Source: Clostridia bacterium
Lineage (GTDB): Bacteria > Bacillota > Clostridia > Oscillospirales > Acutalibacteraceae
Length of the DNA: 64,000 nt
Reading direction: 5' to 3'
Assembly: GCA_017502085.1 (NCBI GenBank)
Contig: JAFVVQ010000025.1
Location: forward strand, 62,001-126,000
Positions 24,233 to 32,812 of this stretch are shown here, one piece after another. Position 1 is the stretch's first letter, and every line of letters begins with the position of its first letter. The position numbers and the translations under genes were made by a program. Under the pieces are notes generated by a model. The model was not told the DNA's origin, ran no database searches, and saw only the letters and a list, made by a program, of their open reading frames with translations.

Positions 24233-25045
24233 TTATGCTTTAAGAGCGAGATCAATAAGATCGATTGAGCCGACGGGGCATACACTGTGGCAGTTACCGC
24301 AGCCCGTACACTTTTCATAGTCAACTTTTGCGCAGAAACGGTCAATGCTGATAGCCTCAGCTTCGCAAGCCTTGACGCATTTCATACAACCGATACAACC
24401 CGCAGTGCATTCCTTACGGGTGATTGCGCCTTTATCGTGGTTTTTGCAAAGAACAGCCGCCTTGATTTCATCAAGAGGCATCATTTCGATAAGACCGTTG
24501 GGGCAGGTTTTTACACACATTTTGCAGGCTCTGCATATGTGGGGGTTGATTCTGGCAACGCCGTCGCAGATGCTGATTGCATCGTAGGGGCAGGCTGCGG
24601 CACAGTCGCCGAAACCGAGACATCCGTAGATACACTCCTTGGGGCCACCGAAAATCTGGGCAGCCATACGGCAGCTCTGAACGCCTTGGTATTCAAGCTT
24701 TGTAGCGGCGTTGACGTTATGACCCTGACAGAGCACAACCGCTGCAGATGGCTTGACATTGCCTGCGGCAAGACCGGTGATTTCACCTATTGCCTTGGAA
24801 ACGTCGTTGCCGCCGGGGGCACAAAGTGCAGTGTCTGTTGTTTCGCCTTTTGAAAGTGCGGCTGCATAACCGTCGCAACCCGAGTATCCGCAGGCGCCGC
24901 AGTTGGCACCGGGGAGACATTCTCTGATAGCCTGGGCTTTTTCATCGACGGGAACGGCAAATACCTTTGATGCAACGGTAAGACCGACGGCGGCGATAAG
25001 ACCGATGCCGCCGAGAAGGAGAACTGCAAATAAAACAGGATTCAT
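24233..25045 (-). CDS. rnfB: Rnf complex subunit RnfB (ferredoxin-type)
   Basis: A 270-residue entry subunit of the Rnf complex: it accepts electrons from reduced ferredoxin. One N-terminal membrane helix (about 3-28) is followed by the Fe-S domain with LPGANCGACGYSGCDGYA, then C-terminal ferredoxin motifs including CRACKMCVKTCPNG, CIGCMKCVKACEA and CTGCGNCHSVCPVG. At least three [4Fe-4S] sites are visible after the N-terminal one. It is downstream of rnfA by 15 bases. Confidence 0.95.
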   Translation of the reverse strand: MNPVLFAVLLLGGIGLIAAVGLTVASKVFAVPVDEKAQAIRECLPGANCGACGYSGCDGYAAALSKGETTDTALCAPGGNDVSKAIGEITGLAAGNVKPSAAVVLCQGHNVNAATKLEYQGVQSCRMAAQIFGGPKECIYGCLGFGDCAAACPYDAISICDGVARINPHICRACKMCVKTCPNGLIEMMPLDEIKAAVLCKNHDKGAITRKECTAGCIGCMKCVKACEAEAISIDRFCAKVDYEKCTGCGNCHSVCPVGSIDLIDLALKA

Positions 25046-25060
25046 TTCAGATTTACCTCC

Positions 25061-25648
25061 TTAACCGAGAATGCCTTCAACGAGCCCTGTGAAGCCCATG
25101 AAGGAGAGAGAAACAATTGAAGCCGCAATGAGAACGATGGGAAGTCCCTGAAGGAACTTGGGAACGTCGCAGCTTTCGAGTCTTGAACGTACACCCGAGA
25201 AAATAACCATTGCCAGCATAAAGCCGAGACCTGCGCCTACACTGTTAACGAGTGATTCGAGGTAGGTATAACCCTCTGTGAAGTTGAGAAGAACAACACC
25301 GAGAACTGCGCAGTTGGTTGTAATAAGGGGCAGATAGATGCCGAGTGCATTGTAAAGCGGAGGCATAAACTTTTTGAGAATGAGTTCAACAAGCTGAACG
25401 AGAGCCGCAATAACGAGAATGCAGACAATCGTCTGAAGATATTCGAGTCCGTTGGGAAGAAGAATATAGTTGTTGATGGGGTAGCATACTGCTGTTGAGA
25501 GAGCCATAACGAAGATAACTGCCGCCGACATACCTACTGCGGTGTTGAGCTTCTTCGATACTCCGAGGAACGGGCAGATTCCGAGAAATTTGCTCAGAAC
25601 AAAGTTTGCCGTGAGGATGGCGGTGAGAAGAATTGAAAGATAAGTCAT
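25061..25648 (-). CDS. rnfA: Rnf complex subunit RnfA
   Basis: A 195-residue membrane subunit with about six hydrophobic helices, starting MTYLSILLTAILTANFVLSK. RnfA and RnfE form the buried pair that carries electrons across the membrane, with a [2Fe-2S] centre between them in known structures. The conserved Cys in FLGICPFLGVSKK and in TNCAVLG are present. It overlaps rnfE by four bases (ATGA). Confidence 0.95.
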   Translation of the reverse strand: MTYLSILLTAILTANFVLSKFLGICPFLGVSKKLNTAVGMSAAVIFVMALSTAVCYPINNYILLPNGLEYLQTIVCILVIAALVQLVELILKKFMPPLYNALGIYLPLITTNCAVLGVVLLNFTEGYTYLESLVNSVGAGLGFMLAMVIFSGVRSRLESCDVPKFLQGLPIVLIAASIVSLSFMGFTGLVEGILG

Positions 25649-26412
25649 GATTTTGCTTCCTCCTTCTTTTCTTCGCAGTTTTCTCCCTTGTTAAGGAGAG
25701 CGCAATTCTTTGCCATAGGACAAGCGGAGCATCCGCCGAGTTCAGCTTTGGGTTTGCCCTTGCTCTCGGCGAGTTTGTTTGCACAGGCCATAAGAATACC
25801 GAAAGTAAAGAAGCCGCCGGGTGCGAGAATAAAGATTGTCATAGGATTGATTGCGCTGTTTTCACCGATGAGTGTGATGCCGTCAAAGCCTGTGATTCCT
25901 GCAATTGAGAGAAGGCTTTCGGCTCCTGCAAAAATTGTACCTGCACCGATAATTTCTCTGATTGCACCCATACAGCAAAGAGCTATTGTGAAGCCGACGC
26001 CCATTCCGAGACCGTCAACAGCCGAGGCGATAACGCCGTTTTTGTTTGCAAATGCTTCAGCTCTGCCGAGTATGATGCAGTTAACAACGATAAGAGGAAG
26101 GAAAACGCCGAGCGACTTATCGAGAGCCGGGATGAATGCCTTGACTATCATCTGAACAATTGTAACGAACGATGCGATGATTACGATATAAGCGGGGATA
26201 CGTACCTTATCGGGAATAATCTTTCTCAGAGCTGAAATTGCGATGTTGGAGCAGACGAGAACAATCATTGCCGAAATACCCATACCAAGTGCGTTGACAA
26301 TACTTGTTGTGACCGCAAGGGTAGGGCAGGTGCCGAGAACAAGACGCATTGTGGGGTTTTCGCTTATAAGACCTTTTGTAAATTCTTTACGGAGCGATTT
26401 CTTTTCAGCCAA
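25645..26412 (-). CDS. rnfE: Rnf complex subunit RnfE
   Basis: A 255-residue membrane subunit, partner of RnfA. Signatures are FTKGLISENPTMRLVLGTCP and VNCIILGRAEAFA. The start is TTG at 26412 with GGAGGTGAG upstream; the longer open frame starts inside rnfG and is not used. It has a Cys-bearing C-terminal extension (GGCSACPMAKNC) that is longer than the usual RnfE end and might hold a metal site. It overlaps rnfG by eight bases. Confidence 0.93.
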   Translation of the reverse strand: MAEKKSLRKEFTKGLISENPTMRLVLGTCPTLAVTTSIVNALGMGISAMIVLVCSNIAISALRKIIPDKVRIPAYIVIIASFVTIVQMIVKAFIPALDKSLGVFLPLIVVNCIILGRAEAFANKNGVIASAVDGLGMGVGFTIALCCMGAIREIIGAGTIFAGAESLLSIAGITGFDGITLIGENSAINPMTIFILAPGGFFTFGILMACANKLAESKGKPKAELGGCSACPMAKNCALLNKGENCEEKKEEAKS

Positions 26413-26959
26413 TGTTCTCACCTCCTGATGCTTCGATTGCCGCTTCAACTGCGGCGGTTACTGCCTTTGTTGTTATTGTTGCACCCGTAAGTGCCTTGAT
26501 TTCGTTTTCTGCGGGAGCGTTTTTGGTGACGGTCATACCTGAGATTTTGCCGATAAACTGCTGAAGGAAGCTTTCCTTCGTTGCGTTTGCACCGAGACCC
26601 GCAGTTTCGCTCATTGAGAGAATGCTGACGCCCGTAACCTTGCCGTCAAGGTCAACGCCCGTCATAACGGAAATGTCTCCGCCGTAGCCTTTTTCAACAG
26701 TAATGGCAACGTAACCGATGGTTGTGCCGTTTGCATCGAGTGCGGGAACAAGTCTGACACCGTCTGCGTTTGTTGTTTCTTCGCCGAAACCTACGGCATC
26801 GGCAAATACAACCTGTCTGGATTTTGCTTCGTTTTCTGCATTGACCTGAGCGATTTTCGGAGCTGTAACATTATTTGTTACTGCAAGAAGAAATGCCGCA
26901 ACAATGCAGATGATAAGAAGAACAACAGTCGGGGCGGCGTATTCTTTAAACTTTTTCAT
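26405..26959 (-). CDS. rnfG: Rnf complex subunit RnfG (flavoprotein)
   Basis: A 184-residue subunit with one N-terminal membrane helix (about 9-29) and an extracytoplasmic FMN-binding domain. The attachment motif LTGATITTKAV near residue 155 marks the Thr that receives covalent FMN from ApbE. SMSETAGLGA is the other conserved site. The apbE gene is at the head of the same operon. Its stop and start codons overlap neighbours (rnfD by one base, rnfE by eight). Confidence 0.95.
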   Translation of the reverse strand: MKKFKEYAAPTVVLLIICIVAAFLLAVTNNVTAPKIAQVNAENEAKSRQVVFADAVGFGEETTNADGVRLVPALDANGTTIGYVAITVEKGYGGDISVMTGVDLDGKVTGVSILSMSETAGLGANATKESFLQQFIGKISGMTVTKNAPAENEIKALTGATITTKAVTAAVEAAIEASGGENIG

Positions 26960-27942
26960 CAGTTGGCCGCCTCCTTTGATTTCTTTTCTTTTTTGGGAGT
27001 GCCGAAGGGCTTGGGAATTGTTGCTCTGTCAATGAAAGGAACAAGAAAATTCATAATAAGTATTGCGAACGAAACACCTTCCGTCATTGGAGCAAAGAGT
27101 CTGATAAGAGCGGTGATTATGCCGCAGCCGATACCGAAGATAATCTTGCCTCTGACCTTGATGGGGCAGGTTGAGTAGTCGGTTGCCATAAAGAATGCAC
27201 CGAGAAGCAGACCGCCGCCCATAACCTGATATGCAACGAAACCGAGGTCGCCCTTGCCCGCAATAAGCATAATGAGAGCAACGGTGCCGATGTATGTAAG
27301 AGGAATAGCGGGCGAGATAACCTTTCTTGCAATAAGGTAAATGCCGCCGAGAATGAGTGCGAGAGCGCAGGTTTCACCGAGACAGCCGCCTCGGAGACCG
27401 AGGAACATATCAAGAAGCGAAACACCGATTTCGCCTTCCATTGCTTCATAACCGACTGCGAGAGGAGTCGCGGAGGTTGTGATTCCTGTTTTCCAGGAAA
27501 GGGGAGTTGCCCAGTTGCCCATCTGTGCACCGAAGGAGAGCAGAAGAATGATTCTTGCGGTGATGGCGGGGTTTGCGAAATTCTGGCCGATACCGCCAAA
27601 GAACTGTTTGACGACAACAATAGCAACAATACTGCCGATTGCCGCAATCCAATAAGGAATTGTGGAGGGCAGATTGAGTGCAAGGATGAGGCCTGTTACG
27701 ACAGCACTGAAGTCACCGATTGTCTGATGGCGTTTCATTACCTTGCGTGAAACGTATTCTGCAAGCACAGCGGAACTGACGGAAACCGCCGCAACGCAGA
27801 GAACTCTGGGCCCGAAAATAAATATTGCCGCGATGAGGGCGGGGATGAGTGCGATGACAACGTCAAGCATAATTCTTGTTGTTGTCTGGGGTGAGCGCAG
27901 ATGAGGCGATGCGCTTACAACGAGTTTTTTGCCGTTAACCAT
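26959..27942 (-). CDS. rnfD: Rnf complex subunit RnfD
   Basis: A 327-residue membrane flavoprotein with about nine or ten helices. It carries covalently bound FMN and probably riboflavin in characterised Rnf complexes; GYEAMEGEIGVSLLD and the FATDYS-like segment MATDYSTCPI belong to the family. The start at 27942 (MVNGKKLVVSASPHLRSP) follows GGAGGG. Upstream frame belongs to rnfC. It shares one base with the rnfC stop. Confidence 0.94.
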   Translation of the reverse strand: MVNGKKLVVSASPHLRSPQTTTRIMLDVVIALIPALIAAIFIFGPRVLCVAAVSVSSAVLAEYVSRKVMKRHQTIGDFSAVVTGLILALNLPSTIPYWIAAIGSIVAIVVVKQFFGGIGQNFANPAITARIILLLSFGAQMGNWATPLSWKTGITTSATPLAVGYEAMEGEIGVSLLDMFLGLRGGCLGETCALALILGGIYLIARKVISPAIPLTYIGTVALIMLIAGKGDLGFVAYQVMGGGLLLGAFFMATDYSTCPIKVRGKIIFGIGCGIITALIRLFAPMTEGVSFAILIMNFLVPFIDRATIPKPFGTPKKEKKSKEAAN

Positions 27943-29291
27943 TATTTGTTGCCCTCCTCTCTGAGAATTGCCTTTGCAAGTCTCATGTGCTGAACAAGGG
28001 GTTTGCCTGCGGGGCAGTCGAAAGCACAGCTTCCGCATTCCATACAGACCATAACACCTGCTGTTTTGAGCATTGAAACGTCCTTGGTCTTTGCGGCTCT
28101 GACGATATTCGTGGGCATAAGACTCATCGGACACGCAGCCGCACATCTGCCGCAGCGGATACAGTCTGTTTCAGGCTTGAGGACTGCATCACCCTGAGCA
28201 AAAGCAAGGATTGCGTTATTCTGCTTGAGAACGGGGAGATCCGTACCGACGATGGCGAGACCCATCATCGGACCGCCCGTAAGAATCTTGCAGGGGTCAG
28301 TGCTGAAGCCGCCGCAGAAATCGATAATTTCGCTGATGCTTGTGCCGACGGGAACTCTGACGTTCTTGGGTTCTTTGATGGCAGAGCCGTCGATAGTGAG
28401 TGAACGGCTGACAAGCGGTTTACCCGTTTTGACGTAACGTGCGATGAATGCAACCGAAGCAACGTTCATAACGACGCAGCCAACGTCGGCGGGAAGCTTT
28501 CCGGGGGGAACTCTTCTGCCTGTTGCTGACTGAACCATCATTTTTTCAGCACCCTGAGGATATTTTGATTCAAGGACCATGAGCTTGACTTCATCGTGAA
28601 CGTCAACTTCGTGGTCAGCAATGTTTTTAAGAACTTTGAATGCTTCGGGTTTGTTATCCTCAACAGCGATAACTACCTGCTTGAAACCGAGGAGGTCCTT
28701 GAGAAGATAAACACCCGAAAGGATATCCCATGAATTTTCCATACATTCACGGTAGTCAACGGTAATGAACGGCTCGCATTCTGCGGCATTGACGACGAGA
28801 GTGTCGATATTTTTATCGGCAGGGAAATTGAGCTTGACATGTGTCGGGAAACCCGCACCGCCGAGACCTACCAGACCCGATTCGCGTACTGCCTTGATAA
28901 GGTCTTCTCTTGTTTCGACAACGGGGGGCTTGATACCTTCCCAGAGCCTCATTTCACCGTCTGATTCAATTGTTACGGCTTTTGCCATAGTGCCGTTGGG
29001 CATCTTGATATCGCCGATAGCGGTGACGGTGCCTGAAACGGAAGCGTGGATAGGTGCACTGACGTATTTATCGGTGTCACCGATAAGCTGACCGACCGCA
29101 ACGGTATCACCGACCTTGACAACGGGCTCACACGGAGCACCGATATGCTGCTGCATCGGAATGACAACTTTTGCGGGGACAGGCATTCTGACTACCTCTG
29201 TTTCGGCGGTGTTTTTATGGTGACTGACCTTGACGCCGCCTCTGACCTTTTTCACGGCAGACAAAACACCTGCCGGAAGTTTTCTGGCCAT
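27942..29291 (-). CDS. rnfC: Rnf complex subunit RnfC (NADH side)
   Basis: A 449-residue peripheral cytoplasmic subunit that exchanges electrons with NAD. N-terminal RnfC barrel about 20-125 (MPVPAKVVIPMQQHIGAPCE), then the Rossmann-like NADH/FMN domain with GLGGAGFPTHVK and ECEPFITVDYR. A SLBB segment follows, then two [4Fe-4S] motifs, CIRCGRCAAACP and CMECGSCAFDCP. AAAGGAGG precedes the ATG. It is first of the six rnf genes, in the standard clostridial order C-D-G-E-A-B. Confidence 0.95.
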   Translation of the reverse strand: MARKLPAGVLSAVKKVRGGVKVSHHKNTAETEVVRMPVPAKVVIPMQQHIGAPCEPVVKVGDTVAVGQLIGDTDKYVSAPIHASVSGTVTAIGDIKMPNGTMAKAVTIESDGEMRLWEGIKPPVVETREDLIKAVRESGLVGLGGAGFPTHVKLNFPADKNIDTLVVNAAECEPFITVDYRECMENSWDILSGVYLLKDLLGFKQVVIAVEDNKPEAFKVLKNIADHEVDVHDEVKLMVLESKYPQGAEKMMVQSATGRRVPPGKLPADVGCVVMNVASVAFIARYVKTGKPLVSRSLTIDGSAIKEPKNVRVPVGTSISEIIDFCGGFSTDPCKILTGGPMMGLAIVGTDLPVLKQNNAILAFAQGDAVLKPETDCIRCGRCAAACPMSLMPTNIVRAAKTKDVSMLKTAGVMVCMECGSCAFDCPAGKPLVQHMRLAKAILREEGNK

Positions 29292-29309
29292 AGAGATTCC
29301 TCCTTTGCT

Positions 29310-29831
29310 TTATCTGTAGAAATATTGTTTTTGTTTTTCGAGCACGGGGATTACGGCTTTGAGGATGATTCCCGTGACGGTGCCCGTTGCAATGCCGAAA
29401 ACCGCAAGTGCAGGGGCGTAGTATATAATATCTCCGCTTCCCGTGATAACCGCCGCTGTGCCGAGTTGACCTGCGTTATGGCAGAGGGCACATATGACGG
29501 ATATGCCGACAAGACCGAGCTTATTACCTGCGAATTTAAGTAACAACCACATTGCGAGAGTTGAGAGCAGACCTCCCGAGAGACTCATAATTCCCGCAGT
29601 GAAGCCTCTTGTGACAAAGGCAAACGCACCTTTGACGAGAGTTATCGTGAGAGCCTGAGGCAGACCGAGACTGCCGGCGGCAAACATTGTTATTATGTTT
29701 GAAAATCCCGGCTTTGCTCCGGGTGGAAGAAACGGCAGCGGCGGAATCAGATTTTCAAGAAATCCGAGTGCCAGTGCCTGAGCGCAGAGGATTGCTCCGA
29801 GCGCAGTTCTGAGGGCAATGCTTTTTTTCAT
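29310..29831 (-). CDS. Gx-transporter / Hpre_diP_synt_I family membrane protein
   Basis: A 173-residue membrane protein with about five helices. The N-terminus MKKSIALRTALGAILCAQAL and LENLIPPLPFLPPGAKPGFS match the family once called heptaprenyl diphosphate synthase component I, now Gx-type transporters. Members often sit beside NusG-II and ApbE proteins in flavin-based electron-transfer loci, as here, and a role in quinone or flavin supply is suspected, not shown. One base separates it from the NusG-II gene. Confidence 0.8.
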   Translation of the reverse strand: MKKSIALRTALGAILCAQALALGFLENLIPPLPFLPPGAKPGFSNIITMFAAGSLGLPQALTITLVKGAFAFVTRGFTAGIMSLSGGLLSTLAMWLLLKFAGNKLGLVGISVICALCHNAGQLGTAAVITGSGDIIYYAPALAVFGIATGTVTGIILKAVIPVLEKQKQYFYR

Positions 29832-29832
29832 A

Positions 29833-30204
29833 TCAGTAAGTCATAACGCCGACGTCGGAGCCGCTGACGGTAACAACCGTTCTTGCGGGCAGACAAACGG
29901 CGGTATCTCCTTTCCTGCTGAGCTTGCCGCAGTTGATGCAGAGCTTGTCGTCGCAATCGGCGTATTCAAAATAAATTTCACCGTTTTCGGCGGCGATGAT
30001 AACCTTGGGTGTGGTATCAAATTCAAATATCTGTTTTTCTTTAACCAAGGAAAGGTCGATTGTTTCAACGGTTTCTCCGTTAACGGTGATTACCGCCTCA
30101 AGCTTATCCGTCTGTTTTGATTGGATTCCCAGGAACAGAGCGACGGCAACGAGGATAACAAGAATGACCGCTATATCGCCTTTTCTGAAAAGTTCAGCTT
30201 TCAT
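29833..30204 (-). CDS. NusG domain II protein, membrane anchored
   Basis: A 123-residue protein with one N-terminal membrane helix (about 9-27) and an extracytoplasmic NusG domain II (about 35-120). CDDKLCINCGKLS carries three Cys in the pattern usual for the family. It starts 11 bases inside apbE. Members of this family co-occur with ApbE, Gx transporters and flavinylated proteins; no activity is established. Confidence 0.8.
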   Translation of the reverse strand: MKAELFRKGDIAVILVILVAVALFLGIQSKQTDKLEAVITVNGETVETIDLSLVKEKQIFEFDTTPKVIIAAENGEIYFEYADCDDKLCINCGKLSRKGDTAVCLPARTVVTVSGSDVGVMTY

Positions 30205-31219
30205 AATTCATAAATGTGTAGTCGCTGTCGGTTATTCTGATTTCCGACGAGACTTTTTCCGTTGCATAGATTTTTTTATCTGCGGTGATGAAAACCGCTT
30301 CGCAGCCGTATTCCTCTGCAAGGTTCATTCCGCCTTCAATGCCGAGAACAAAACAGGCTGTTGAAAGAGCGTCGGTGATGACTCCGCTTTCGGAGATAAC
30401 CGTTACGCTGATCAGACCGTTATCAACGGGATAGCCCGTTTCGGGGTCGAGGATGTGGTGATAGTTTTTGCCGTTTACGTCAAAACATCGCTCGTAGCTG
30501 CCTGATGTTGAAACGCAGGTGTTGTTCAGGTCAACCGATGCAATGCTTCTGCCCGCATTTCCGTAGGGTTCACGTATACCGACGGTTACTTTTTCGCTGC
30601 CGTAGAGAAGTACGCTGCCGCCGACACTGACAACCGCAGATTTGGCATTGGAATTTTCAAGTACCGTGCGGATTTCGTCAAGCGCAATGCCTTTGCCCGT
30701 TGCACCGAAATCAATGAGCATACCGTCGGGTTTAGTTACTCTGTTGCCTTCAAACGAAAGTTTTTCGTATCCCGAAACGGTAAGTGCGGCGGATATATCC
30801 TGTCCGTCGGGAATTTTCGGATTCTTGCCAAAACTCCATAAATCGCTCAGCGCACCGATTGTGAAATCAAATGCACCGCCGCTTTTTCTGCTGATATCAA
30901 TCAAAGTGTGTAAGTATCCGAGAAGTCTGTCACTGATCATCCCGTCGGGAACGCCGTTGTTGAGCGCGGTGACCTCTGAGCTTTTGCTGTGGCGGGAAAG
31001 TATACCGTCAAGGTCGGTGACAAGTTTCTCGATTTTTTCAACGCAGAGGTCAGAATCCTTGCCCGTAACCTTTGCGGAGATAACGGTATCCATTGCAAAA
31101 AAATCCTTTGACGCAGATTTGTTGAATACACCGTCATACACTGTAAATGCAATGAGAATAACTGCAGAGACAGCCGCAATAATTGCACCGATTTTCTTCA
31201 AAAAAACAGTCACCGCCAT
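30194..31219 (-). CDS. apbE: FAD:protein FMN transferase ApbE
   Basis: A 341-residue exported flavin transferase that moves FMN from FAD to a Thr of target proteins, here most likely RnfG and RnfD. An N-terminal hydrophobic segment (about 8-28) anchors or exports it. Family marks are FFAMDTVI, FDFTIGALSDLW, DFGATGKGIALD, GGSVLLYG, HHILDPETGYP and SESGVITDALST. The ribosome site before ATG 31219 is weak. It is the first gene of the apbE-NusG-II-Gx-rnf operon. Confidence 0.92.
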   Translation of the reverse strand: MAVTVFLKKIGAIIAAVSAVILIAFTVYDGVFNKSASKDFFAMDTVISAKVTGKDSDLCVEKIEKLVTDLDGILSRHSKSSEVTALNNGVPDGMISDRLLGYLHTLIDISRKSGGAFDFTIGALSDLWSFGKNPKIPDGQDISAALTVSGYEKLSFEGNRVTKPDGMLIDFGATGKGIALDEIRTVLENSNAKSAVVSVGGSVLLYGSEKVTVGIREPYGNAGRSIASVDLNNTCVSTSGSYERCFDVNGKNYHHILDPETGYPVDNGLISVTVISESGVITDALSTACFVLGIEGGMNLAEEYGCEAVFITADKKIYATEKVSSEIRITDSDYTFMNYES

Positions 31220-31302
31220 TCGTTCCCATTATATTATTTAATATATAATACACCTTATAATATATTTTTTCAATATGGTAAATGCAAAACTCAAAAAATT
31301 GT

Positions 31303-31331
31303 TGGATTTTCATAAAATTTCTGCTAAAATA
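31303..31331 (+). promoter_or_regulatory. Promoter of the alcohol dehydrogenase gene
   Basis: TTGGAT (31303-31308), a 17-base spacer, and TAAAAT (31326-31331). The divergent rnf-side promoter is expected in the same AT-rich gap, but I do not see one with standard spacing. Confidence 0.55.
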
Positions 31332-31361
31332 TGTAACATAATGACTTAAAGGGGTTGCCAT

Positions 31362-32465
31362 ATGAACGATATTGTATATATGCCCGTCAGATGTGTCTGC
31401 GGAAAAGATGCGGTTCTGAATAATTCGGGGCTTCTTTCAAAACTCGGCAAAAGCTGTCTGATTCTTACGGGCGGCAGCGGAGCGAAAAAAAGCGGTGCAC
31501 TTGAAGATGCGCAGACCGCTCTCAAAAACGAAGGGATTTCTTATTCGGTTTTTGATAAAATCGGTGAAAATCCTTTGATTTCCGTGTGCCGTGAGGCAGG
31601 TGAAGCTGCAAGAAAATCAGATGCGGATTTCATACTCGGAATCGGCGGCGGTTCGGTGCTCGATGCAGCAAAGGCGGTTGCGATTTATGCTTCGAATCCC
31701 GACCTTTCTGCGATTGATATTTACAAAAGAAAATATGATAATCCGCCTCTCCCCGTTGCCCTTGTCGGCACGACTGCGGGTACGGGCAGCGAGGTTACGG
31801 CGGTTGCCGTTCTGACCAACGATGAAACGGGCATCAAAAAGAGCATTTCGGGAGAAGATTGCTATGCGAAAATTTCTTTCTGCGACCCGAAGTATACATA
31901 TTCATTGCCTTATGCATCAACGGTTTCGACCGCTCTGGATGCCTTTGCTCACGCAGTTGAAGGCTACTTCACAAAGAAGTGTAACGGCATTGTCGAGCTC
32001 TGGGCAGAAAAGTGCATTCCGATGATTTTTGAAGGTCTCAGAGAGCTTTCGGAATCGGAAAATATTTCAGAAAGCCTGCGTGAAAAATTATATTACGGCT
32101 CGGTTTATGCGGGTCTGGTCATCAACACCTGCGGAACGGCTTTTCCGCATCCGCTGGGATACGTTCTGACTGAGAATTACGGTATTCCTCACGGCACTGC
32201 GTGTGCGGCATTTTTTGCGCCGTATATTGACAGGTGTGCGGAATTCTCGCCTGAAAAATTTGAGCGTTTCGTTGCAATAACCGACGGCATTGATACCGTC
32301 AAGACGGTTGTTGCGTCGCTGACCGACCTAAGAGGGGTTTCAATCGGAGAAAAAAACGCAAAAAAATACGCCCTGCGTTGGCAGGACGTAATTCCGAGGA
32401 ATTTCACCGCCTCCCCGGGCGGTCTGACCCAAGAGGAGGCGGCAGGGATATTATCCCTTATTTAG
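31362..32465 (+). CDS. Iron-containing alcohol dehydrogenase
   Basis: A 367-residue group III (Fe-dependent) NAD(P)H alcohol dehydrogenase acting on an alcohol or aldehyde not identifiable from sequence. The nucleotide-binding GIGGGSVLDAAK (about 93-104) is followed by TTAGTGSEVTA. Metal ligands are in STALDAFAHAVEGYF (Asp and His), then HPLGY and PHGTACA. The length is normal. AAAGGGG precedes the ATG. The last four bases overlap the end of a convergent Cys-rich micro-gene. Confidence 0.88.
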   Translation: MNDIVYMPVRCVCGKDAVLNNSGLLSKLGKSCLILTGGSGAKKSGALEDAQTALKNEGISYSVFDKIGENPLISVCREAGEAARKSDADFILGIGGGSVLDAAKAVAIYASNPDLSAIDIYKRKYDNPPLPVALVGTTAGTGSEVTAVAVLTNDETGIKKSISGEDCYAKISFCDPKYTYSLPYASTVSTALDAFAHAVEGYFTKKCNGIVELWAEKCIPMIFEGLRELSESENISESLREKLYYGSVYAGLVINTCGTAFPHPLGYVLTENYGIPHGTACAAFFAPYIDRCAEFSPEKFERFVAITDGIDTVKTVVASLTDLRGVSIGEKNAKKYALRWQDVIPRNFTASPGGLTQEEAAGILSLI

Positions 32466-32602
32466 CAGCCGCAACCGCAGCCGCAGTCATTCGCTCTGAC
32501 GCTGTTACAGCCGCAGCTGTTGTTGTTGCAACCGCAGTCACCGCAGAAGAGAAGAATGAGGATGATGAAAAGGAACCAGTTGTTATTGCATCCGCAACCC
32601 AT
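32462..32602 (-). CDS. 46-residue Cys-rich membrane micro-protein
   Basis: Minus-strand gene starting MGCGCNNNWFLFIILILLFC and ending NDCGCGCGC. Eleven of 46 residues are Cys, mostly in CG or CGC units, on both sides of one membrane helix (about 9-19). GGAGG lies seven bases before the ATG. Similar small Cys-Gly proteins occur in Clostridia, with no known role; metal binding or a spore/envelope role are guesses. It overlaps the alcohol dehydrogenase stop by four bases, tail to tail. Confidence 0.65.
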   Translation of the reverse strand: MGCGCNNNWFLFIILILLFCGDCGCNNNSCGCNSVRANDCGCGCGC

Positions 32603-32739
32603 GATGTAACCTCCTTGCAGGCATCCGCCTTTCATTGGCGGAGTGATTTCCGAAGCGTTGCTGAGTTATCAGGCGCTTACACTGTCATCTTATGTGATTG
32701 CGGAAAATGTGTTACAGTGTTTCAGGAAAAACCTTTTAC

Positions 32740-32768
32740 TTGATTATATTATTTCAATATGATATAGT
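32740..32768 (+). promoter_or_regulatory. Promoter of the NuoE/NuoF/GltD-like operon
   Basis: TTGATT (32740-32745), a 17-base spacer, and TATAGT (32763-32768), 45 bases before the first gene. Confidence 0.6.
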
Positions 32769-32812
32769 TATTGAGGTTAGTTTTTAATTACAATAAATCA
32801 GGAGGCAATTTT

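Noticed and set aside
32378..32743. A plus-strand protein with long Ala/Val stretches after the alcohol dehydrogenase
   Set aside because: It is the complement of the Cys-rich micro-gene, has no ribosome site and resembles nothing; the minus-strand reading has GGAGG and sensible features.
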